Below are positions 37,802-41,730 of a stretch of 41,730 bases of DNA, in pieces. Made by a program: the position numbers and the translations under genes. The notes below the pieces were generated by a model. The model had not been told where the DNA came from. It made no database searches and saw only the letters and a program-made list of their open reading frames with translations. How positions within the stretch are numbered: position 1 is the stretch's first letter; each line of letters starts with the position of its first letter. The DNA lies in IMG/VR virus record IMGVR_UViG_3300036791_001556, positions 1 to 41,730 of that record; one strand, given 5' to 3'. The stretch is from a virus.

Positions 37802-38506
37802 CTAGCGCAGGGGCAGGCCGCAGGCGGTGTAGCCGGACGTCCAGCCGTTCGTGAAGGACTGCTGGCGCTGGAGACCGGTGCCGTGCGAGTTCGGGTCGCT
37901 GGCCGGCACGCTGGGCGCGTCGCCGAGGTTGAAGAACTCGGCCTGCAGGTCCTGCAGGTTGACGTCCTTGCTGTTGCCGCCGGTGCTGTCCCAGCGCATG
38001 AAGGCGCCCGCCAGACAATCGGCCTGCAGTTCCTGCTGCTGGGTGGTCGCGTTGTGCACGCCCACCAGGTTCTGGACGTGGTGTCCCTCCTCGTGCGCCA
38101 TCGCCGCGGTGACGCCTTCCCAGCCGTAGTTGGCGTTGATGACGCCGGCCAGGAAGCCGTAGTCGAAATACATCGCTTTGCCAGGGAAGCAGTAGAACGC
38201 GGCTTCCTGCATCGACTGCTGTGCCTCCAGATTGCCGCATGCGGTGGTCGTGCCGCCGGCCTCGTTGAGCCAGGACACACCCGGCGAGGTGTACGTCCGC
38301 GGTACGGTGGCGTGCGCGAAGTTCCAGCCCCAGAACGTGTCCAGATTGGCGTGTGCGTCCTGCAGGGCGGCGTCGTAGTTGGTGACGTACGTAACGGTGG
38401 GGCTGTAGTAGGCGTCAGCGGTGAGTGGCGTGACGACGAGGGCCGCGAGCGCGGCGAAGCCGACGGCGGCCGCGGTCGCACGAATGGCGTAGAGTGGCGG
38501 ATGCAT
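37802..38506 (-). CDS. Secreted neutral zinc metallopeptidase
   Basis: 234 residues. An N-terminal signal sequence (AIRATAAAVGFAALAALVVT) is followed by a domain of the YpfJ / putative neutral zinc metallopeptidase type: FYCFPGKAMYFDYGFLAGVI, then AMAHEEGHHVQNLVG with the HExxH zinc site (His138, Glu139, His142), and QQQELQADCLAGAF with Glu159 as the likely third ligand. Cys90, Cys106, Cys164 and Cys229 may form disulfides after export. AGGAG precedes the ATG. Followed by a strong terminator, it looks like an independently transcribed cargo gene. The substrate is unknown; cell-surface or cell-wall protein is possible. Confidence 0.85.
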   Translation of the reverse strand: MHPPLYAIRATAAAVGFAALAALVVTPLTADAYYSPTVTYVTNYDAALQDAHANLDTFWGWNFAHATVPRTYTSPGVSWLNEAGGTTTACGNLEAQQSMQEAAFYCFPGKAMYFDYGFLAGVINANYGWEGVTAAMAHEEGHHVQNLVGVHNATTQQQELQADCLAGAFMRWDSTGGNSKDVNLQDLQAEFFNLGDAPSVPASDPNSHGTGLQRQQSFTNGWTSGYTACGLPLR

Positions 38507-38538
38507 GGGTCATCTCCTAGACAGATGGCTTGTGTCGC

Positions 38539-38577
38539 GCCCCCCGGCCGGTGGCAACCGGCGCGGGGGGCAACTTT
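38539..38577. terminator. GC-rich hairpin with T-run between transcription units
   Basis: GCCCCCC (38539-38545) pairs with GGGGGGC (38565-38571) and CCGGT with ACCGG inside; TTTT follows on the plus strand. It lies between the small membrane gene ending at 38587 and the metallopeptidase start at 38506, about 20 bp before the metallopeptidase ribosome-binding site. It is most likely a terminator isolating the two units, or a stem in the metallopeptidase leader. Confidence 0.6.
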
Positions 38578-38586
38578 TCGGTTAGA

Positions 38587-38820
38587 TCAGTGAGTGGATC
38601 GGGAGCGTATCTCGCAAGCGAGGTAGTTGATGATTTCGAGTGCGAGCAGCACCACGAAAAACACCACCCCGCCTGCTTCCGCGTCGGTCAGCGTGGCACT
38701 GCGCACAATGGGCAGCGGTGCGTAATTCTTCAGCCAGAGGAAGTAGGCCAGTCCCGCGAGCAGGGCGACGCCGATGCGTACGGCTGCCCAACCCGTGAGC
38801 CAGCGCGGGTTCGTGTTCAC
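38587..38820 (-). CDS. Two-helix membrane protein (77 aa)
   Basis: The GTG start overlaps the HTH stop (GTGA). MNTNPRWLTGWAAVRIGVAL, then GGVVFFVVLLALEIINYLAC gives two hydrophobic segments with short ends and a basic tail. Topology and length suit a small holin or a prophage membrane protein; there is no lytic enzyme directly beside it, so neither role is proven. Confidence 0.6.
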   Translation of the reverse strand: MNTNPRWLTGWAAVRIGVALLAGLAYFLWLKNYAPLPIVRSATLTDAEAGGVVFFVVLLALEIINYLACEIRSRSTH

Positions 38821-39020
38821 GCCACGTTGCGATGGTTCGGCATCGCCTCCCCTAGCACGACGTCCAGCCGCTCGAGCGCGAGGCTCAGGTAGGCCGGGAA
38901 CTCGGTCTGCCCGGATTCCCAGCGATATACGGTCATCTTGTCGACGCTCAGCAGCGCGCCCAGCTCGGTCTGGGTGAGCCAGTGCTCACGCCGCCACGTA
39001 CGCAGCTCCAGGCGGTTCAT
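38817..39020 (-). CDS. Xre-family helix-turn-helix protein (67 aa)
   Basis: MNRLELRTWRREHWLTQTEL, then GALLSVDKMTVYRWESGQTE, then FPAYLSLALERLDVVLG. The HTH with TQTELGALL and TVYRWESG is of the Cro/Xre type seen in small phage regulators and antitoxins. The ATG overlaps the upstream stop (ATGA). It may be a second regulator controlling the small-gene cluster. Confidence 0.8.
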   Translation of the reverse strand: MNRLELRTWRREHWLTQTELGALLSVDKMTVYRWESGQTEFPAYLSLALERLDVVLGEAMPNHRNVA

Positions 39021-39232
39021 GGTGTGTCACTGATCAGGGTTTCGAATCCGCTGCGCACGCGCAGGATCGCGGCGCGAACGGTGGCGTAGTCGCTCGCGAT
39101 CTGTAGTTCGCGACCGTCGCGGGTGATGAGCTGCGTCCGCTGTGTGCCGTCAGCGGTGATGCTGGCGATGTTGTCGATGTTGAGCAGTACCGCTTGTTCG
39201 CCGGTCGGTGTGACGGCGCTCAGTTCGATCAT
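39017..39232 (-). CDS. Small beta-rich protein, FlbD-like pattern (71 aa)
   Basis: MIELSAVTPTGEQAVLLNID, then NIASITADGTQRTQLITRDG, then RELQIASDYATVRAAILRVR. The pattern of an initial strand, an LN-x-D-x-I turn and a DGR-x-L turn resembles small FlbD-like proteins and many phage orphans. Coupled at both ends by ATGA. The function is unknown. Confidence 0.6.
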   Translation of the reverse strand: MIELSAVTPTGEQAVLLNIDNIASITADGTQRTQLITRDGRELQIASDYATVRAAILRVRSGFETLISDTP

Positions 39233-39423
39233 GCCATCACCCGAGCGGCGATGAACAGCAGCAGGCCAATGATGATGCCGCCGTATACCGGCAGCAGGAG
39301 TTGGAACATGCGCCACGTCTGGTCATGGACGGTCTTCTCGAACCGGAGCTCGATCTGAGTGAAGCGCGTTTCGAGACGGGCCAGCACCGTTTCAAGCTCA
39401 GCGTGCGTAACGGTGTCGGTCAT
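39229..39423 (-). CDS. Coiled-coil plus membrane-helix protein (64 aa)
   Basis: MTDTVTHAELETVLARLETR, then FTQIELRFEKTVHDQTWRMF, then QLLLPVYGGIIIGLLLFIAA. A helical, charged first part (coiled coil) is followed by one transmembrane helix. This architecture is like haemolysin XhlA-type proteins and some phage lysis accessories. Coupled at both ends by ATGA. Confidence 0.6.
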   Translation of the reverse strand: MTDTVTHAELETVLARLETRFTQIELRFEKTVHDQTWRMFQLLLPVYGGIIIGLLLFIAARVMA

Positions 39424-39644
39424 TCGAGCACCTCCACCATGTGCGCCAGCACGCTCGTCAGCTGACCGTCCGGCTTGCTGCAGATCAGCGCCGGCTCGAT
39501 GCGCACGACGGTCAGCCGTATCTCGTCCGGGTCTTCCATGTCGCGCACCACGCGCCCGATCTCGAGCGCTTCGGGATGCACGTAGTACGGCACGTCGATA
39601 GTGAGGCGGGTGGTCTCTGGGCCACGTTGCGATGGGTTGGTCAT
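39420..39644 (-). CDS. Hypothetical protein (74 aa)
   Basis: MTNPSQRGPETTRLTIDVPY, then YVHPEALEIGRVVRDMEDPD, then IRLTVVRIEPALICSKPDGQ. It appears to be beta-alpha-beta. The ATG overlaps the stop of the upstream gene (ATGA) and is preceded by GAGGAGAG. No known family. It is part of the compact small-gene operon. Confidence 0.55.
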   Translation of the reverse strand: MTNPSQRGPETTRLTIDVPYYVHPEALEIGRVVRDMEDPDEIRLTVVRIEPALICSKPDGQLTSVLAHMVEVLE

Positions 39645-39859
39645 GATTGGGACTCTCCTCTTGTAGACGGACTGTTATATCCAAGAATCACGCTGGGCAC
39701 GAGCACTTTGCCACGGACGTAACCAAAATCGCTATCTGCAAAATTGTTTTTGCCGGTCGCGCAGCTCTGGCATGCCCGGTCGACTGTGCCGCCGTGGCTA
39801 CCCGGTACGGGCGTCGAATGCCCGCACCCGTAGTGCACGAACTGTATGGGATGGCTCAC
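39641..39859 (-). CDS. Small Cys/His protein carrying the GKNNF repeat peptide (72 aa)
   Basis: The GTG start follows GAGAGG. MSHPIQFVHYGCGHSTPVPG, then TVDRACQSCATGKNNFADSD, then FGYVRGKVLVPSVILGYNSP. Cys12, His14, Cys30 and Cys33 could bind zinc. Residues 36-47 (GKNNFADSDFGY) are encoded by the first of three AT-rich repeats (39721-39756). The C terminus after the repeat looks unstructured. The function is unknown. Confidence 0.6.
   Translation of the reverse strand: MSHPIQFVHYGCGHSTPVPGSHGGTVDRACQSCATGKNNFADSDFGYVRGKVLVPSVILGYNSPSTRGESQS
39721..39756 (-). repeat. AT-rich repeat copy 1
   Basis: On the minus strand the copy reads CCGGCAAAAACAATTTTGCA followed by GATAGCGATTTTGGTTAC. It lies inside the coding sequence of the 39641-39859 gene and about 75 bp before the 39644 start. 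It is related to copies at 39942-39980 and 40374-40410. Confidence 0.85.
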
Positions 39860-39881
39860 GATAGGGACCTCTCTTCTCTGC

Positions 39882-39938
39882 GAGTGACCGGGGCTTGTGA
39901 CCGGTCCGCCGCATTAGCCCCGGTGGTCCGGGTCACTC
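39882..39938 (-). promoter_or_regulatory. Long bulged hairpin in a 5' leader
   Basis: Left strand GAGTGACCGGGGCT (39882-39895, plus strand) pairs with AGCCCCGG (39916-39923) and GGTCACTC (39931-39938), with a 7-nt bulge. It lies between AT-rich repeat copy 2 and the ribosome-binding site of the 39641-39859 gene, so it would form in its leader. It could also act as a terminator after the 39985-40194 gene. Confidence 0.6.
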
Positions 39939-39941
39939 TGC

Positions 39942-39980
39942 GTATCCAAAATCGTCATCTTGAAAATTGTTTTTTCCGGA
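39942..39980 (-). repeat. AT-rich repeat copy 2
   Basis: On the minus strand it reads TCCGGAAAAAACAATTTTCA followed by AGATGACGATTTTGGATAC. It begins right after the TAA of the 39985-40194 gene and precedes the long hairpin and the 39859 start. It differs from copy 1 largely at positions that would be third bases of the GKNNF peptide. Confidence 0.85.
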
Positions 39981-39984
39981 TAAC

Positions 39985-40194
39985 TTAGTCCGCATCCTCG
40001 GCGACGTTGACGTCGCGGGGATCGCGGCACGGCTCCTCGGCCTCACAGCGCTCGAGGAACCGGTACGCCAAACCGTCCCAGATGTGGTGCCAATGGTTGC
40101 CAAATTCGCACGGGGTGAATGGCCGGTAGATCCCGCAATACGCGTAGTGCGCACCATCGCAGCACAGCTCGGCCACGTTGCGATCGCTATCCAT
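39985..40194 (-). CDS. Small Cys-rich protein (69 aa)
   Basis: MDSDRNVAELCCDGAHYAYC, then RPFTPCEFGNHWHHIWDGLA, then RFLERCEAEEPCRDPRDVNV. Several Cys and His (CC, C, C, HWHH, C, C) make metal binding or disulfides likely. The ATG overlaps the stop of the upstream gene. The end is acidic. The function is unknown. Confidence 0.55.
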   Translation of the reverse strand: MDSDRNVAELCCDGAHYAYCGIYRPFTPCEFGNHWHHIWDGLAYRFLERCEAEEPCRDPRDVNVAEDAD

Positions 40195-40354
40195 CGCGCG
40201 CATCCTCGAGCTCGGCCATGATGCCCAGCACCGTGAACAGCGCCGTTTGAATACGCTCACCCTGAGTTGTGGTGTCTCCGGTGGCCGGTTGGGTAATCGC
40301 CAGAATCTCGCGCCGGGCCTGGCGCATCGCCAGCCGGTACTCGTAATTGTCCAT
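40187..40354 (-). CDS. Small helical protein (55 aa)
   Basis: MDNYEYRLAMRQARREILAI, then TQPATGDTTTQGERIQTALF, then TVLGIMAELEDARDG. Two helices joined by a polar loop. GAGAGG precedes the ATG, and AT-rich repeat copy 3 lies directly upstream. It overlaps the next gene by 8 bp. No family is recognised. Confidence 0.5.
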   Translation of the reverse strand: MDNYEYRLAMRQARREILAITQPATGDTTTQGERIQTALFTVLGIMAELEDARDG

Positions 40355-40373
40355 GGTTGGGGACCTCTCTTCG

Positions 40374-40410
40374 GTATCCAAAATCATCGTCTGCAAAATT
40401 CAAATTTCCG
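40374..40410 (-). repeat. AT-rich repeat copy 3
   Basis: On the minus strand it reads CGGAAATTTGAATTTTGCAG followed by ACGATGATTTTGGATAC. It lies between the Gp88 stop and the 40354 start. Read in the Gp88 frame after its TAG it encodes SGNLNFADDDFGY, matching the peptide of copies 1 and 2. Confidence 0.85.
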
Positions 40411-40418
40411 CTCCGGGC

Positions 40419-41222
40419 CTACGCGGCCCGGGCCAGTGTGTCGGTCGACTCGCAGTCTGCGATGTCGACCACAAACCCGGACGTATCACTCTTCGCCGGG
40501 CCCTTAGCTTTGAGACCCACCACCACACCGGTGGGATCCAGGAAGCGCAAGTCATCATGGTCGCCAGAGATCACCGGGTATCCCATGTAGGTGTACGTAC
40601 CCTCCGGGATCTCATGCTTGCACGGTCGCTTGCACGCGCAAATCTTGAACACGACAGCCACGTTGCCACCGGCGGCTAAGACTGCCCGGCAATCCTCTTC
40701 GTTCGTTTCCGAGCGGCTGAAGGTCAAGTGATAGTTAGCCGGCATGTTGCCAGCCGCATGCTTGAGAGCCCGGCGAGCTGATTTCGTGTAATCGTAGAAT
40801 TGGACGTCCGGGAACCGGGTCATGAGCGTATTCCCATCGGCATCGATGCGGAAGCTTTCCCACGGCAGGTCAGACGTACCGTTCGGACGCTCAGCACACA
40901 GCATCCCGGTCTTCGCAGCCTTGATCCGGTGCGATTCCGTGCCGGCGATCAATAGTTGGTTGAATTCGTGCCGGGCATACTTCATTGTCTTTGTGCGAGC
41001 GATCCTCGCAGCCGGCACGGCCGGATCGAATCCACCCCGGCCGGCAGCGTACAAACAGCTCGCCCGGCAGCCGGCCGATGCATCGACGCATGTGTTCGCT
41101 ACACCGGACGCGTCACTAGGCGCGAGATACAGAATGGCTGTCGCGACATTCCGGGCATGACCCTTGTCGGTCTTTGGCGAGTAGCCGTCCGGTGTGAGCA
41201 ATGAGCTGAAACCGCGGACCAT
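40419..41222 (-). CDS. Gp88-family protein
   Basis: 267 residues from the ATG at 41222. It matches the gene product 88 family widespread in phages of high-GC bacteria: MVRGFSSLLTPDGYSPKTDK, then LYLAPSDASGVANTCVDASA, GCRASCLYAAGRGGF, FPDVQFYDYTKS, HLTFSRSETNE and FKICACKRPCKHE near the C terminus, with at least seven conserved-looking Cys. The function is not established; a nucleic-acid or metal-dependent role has been suggested by composition only. The frame continues upstream to 41405 and an ATG at 41369 lies 10 bp after a -10-like TATATA, so a leaderless longer form is possible. Confidence 0.85.
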   Translation of the reverse strand: MVRGFSSLLTPDGYSPKTDKGHARNVATAILYLAPSDASGVANTCVDASAGCRASCLYAAGRGGFDPAVPAARIARTKTMKYARHEFNQLLIAGTESHRIKAAKTGMLCAERPNGTSDLPWESFRIDADGNTLMTRFPDVQFYDYTKSARRALKHAAGNMPANYHLTFSRSETNEEDCRAVLAAGGNVAVVFKICACKRPCKHEIPEGTYTYMGYPVISGDHDDLRFLDPTGVVVGLKAKGPAKSDTSGFVVDIADCESTDTLARAA

Positions 41223-41378
41223 TAGGTGAGTACTCGCGCGCTTGAATTCGAATGCGCGTACGTTGTCGCGCCGGCTCGGCCGACCCGAGACGGTCAGGTT
41301 AGCCGGGCGACAGCCCGGGGCGCGCGTTGGACAAATAGGGTTCGTCCGGTGAGTGTTGGGACTCTTCATGCTCAGTAC

Positions 41379-41384
41379 TATATA
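41379..41384 (-). promoter_or_regulatory. -10 element upstream of Gp88
   Basis: TATATA on the minus strand, with TTAGTG 18 bp further upstream as a weak -35 element. It would start transcription near 41372 and drive Gp88 and the small-gene operon. The sequence immediately before the gene is AT rich in an otherwise GC-rich region. Confidence 0.4.
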
Positions 41385-41506
41385 CGGACTGCATACTGCG
41401 CGCACTAACGCGCTGTAAACGAACTGCTAGCGCATTCCCCCGGGAATTGTCGCTAAAAGCTCCACCGGTTCCGTGGCCAGCTCGCCAGCTCCAGCGCCAG
41501 CGCAAC

Positions 41507-41522
41507 TCCAGGAATTCCTGGA
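41507..41522. promoter_or_regulatory. 16-bp perfect palindrome
   Basis: TCCAGGAATTCCTGGA is perfectly symmetrical. Related half-sites GGGAATT occur on both sides (about 41451 and 41528). It lies in the gene-free right-hand region and looks like a repressor or initiator binding site. Confidence 0.6.
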
Positions 41523-41546
41523 CATCGGGAATTCTTGGAGCCATTG

Positions 41547-41615
41547 ACGGATTGCCACGGATTGCCACATTGCCCACGGATTGCCAACGGATTGCCTGCG
41601 ATGCCACGGATTGCC
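41547..41615. repeat. Five iteron-like repeats (ACGGATTGCC)
   Basis: ACGGATTGCCA occurs at 41547-41557, 41557-41567 and 41576-41586, and ACGGATTGCC at 41587-41596 and 41606-41615. Starts are 10, 19, 11 and 19 bp apart. All are in the same orientation. Together with the adjacent palindrome they resemble an origin, partition or multi-operator site. Confidence 0.75.
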
Positions 41616-41730
41616 CGCCATCTGCCTGCCATGCGGTCGACCGATGCCACCGTGCCAACCTACCTAGCCGCGGCATTCTGGCAGTCTGCTACCCCCCATA
41701 CCCGGTTTCAGTCCAGTCGCTCCAGAGGCC

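Larger units (their letters stand above)
41223..41730. other. Non-coding right-hand region
   Basis: About 500 bp without a convincing gene. It holds the Gp88 promoter candidate, a CCGGGC / GCCCGG hairpin (about 41311-41326), the 16-bp palindrome, the iterons and a unique GC-rich end. The short open frames here are built from the iteron translation (GNPW, QSVGNPW) and are not gene-like. Confidence 0.55.

Noticed and set aside
41547-41615. CRISPR array
   Set aside because: The repeats are only 10-11 bp with no spacers of constant length and no cas genes.
41299-41676. 125-aa minus-strand frame in the right-hand region
   Set aside because: Much of it is translation of the iterons (GNP, QSVGN), no ribosome-binding site is seen, and it overlaps the Gp88 promoter.

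Overview
The window is a GC-rich, densely packed genome (or most of one) of a tailed double-stranded DNA bacteriophage or prophage (Caudoviricetes). The evidence is a terminase with a portal and an HK97-type major capsid protein, a large serine integrase, a Bet/RecT annealase, a Gp88-family protein, four HNH endonucleases and dozens of tiny genes joined by ATGA, GTGA or TGATG overlaps. Nearly everything is on the minus strand. The exceptions are a short repressor/integration segment and three HNH genes. The large serine integrase, the Gp88 homologue and the DnaD-like replication protein are common in phages of Actinomycetota and other high-GC hosts. The host cannot be named from the sequence.

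Layout, left to right. (1) 1-6684, minus strand: DNA metabolism. It holds a partial tyrosine-phosphatase-like gene, a winged-helix protein, a replisome-organiser-like protein, Bet, a C5-cytosine methyltransferase with an unusual insertion, a membrane-anchored transglycosylase, a VRR-NUC nuclease, an HNH nuclease and several small unknowns. (2) 6685-9217: the lysogeny control region. A Cro/C1-type regulator is divergently transcribed from the minus-strand genes, near-identical dyad repeats lie at three places, and the serine integrase follows. (3) 9218-10280: small plus-strand genes and a convergent terminator region. (4) 10299-11545: a probable lysis cassette with a cysteine-peptidase-like protein and three tiny membrane proteins. 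(5) 11546-38506: virion genes read right to left. TerL, portal, TerS, small head proteins, three very large low-complexity internal virion proteins, a scaffold-like protein, capsid, decoration-like protein, neck protein and tail or appendage proteins can be placed. I see no tail-tube, sheath, classical tape-measure or baseplate gene. With a 704-aa portal and a 1604-aa protein carrying both transglycosylase and cysteine-peptidase modules, this points to a short-tailed (podovirus-like) particle. (6) 37802-38506: a secreted zinc metallopeptidase cargo gene. (7) 38587-41222: a run of very small overlapping genes ending at Gp88. (8) 41223-41730: non-coding DNA with a promoter, a 16-bp palindrome and five iteron-like repeats, possibly an origin or operator region.

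The observations that seem newest are these. Two HNH genes share a leader of identical geometry (9-bp stem, 15-nt loop, 3-nt gap, conserved ribosome-binding segment) although the two stems have unrelated sequences. One of these HNH genes has cut a tandem paralogue down to 24 codons. Three copies of an AT-rich ~37-bp element near the right end also conserve a peptide in one frame. The methyltransferase carries a displaced copy of its own variable-region repeat. Several proposed genes are shorter than 60 codons and are supported mainly by overlap signals and composition. All functions are inferred by reading motifs; no searches were run.
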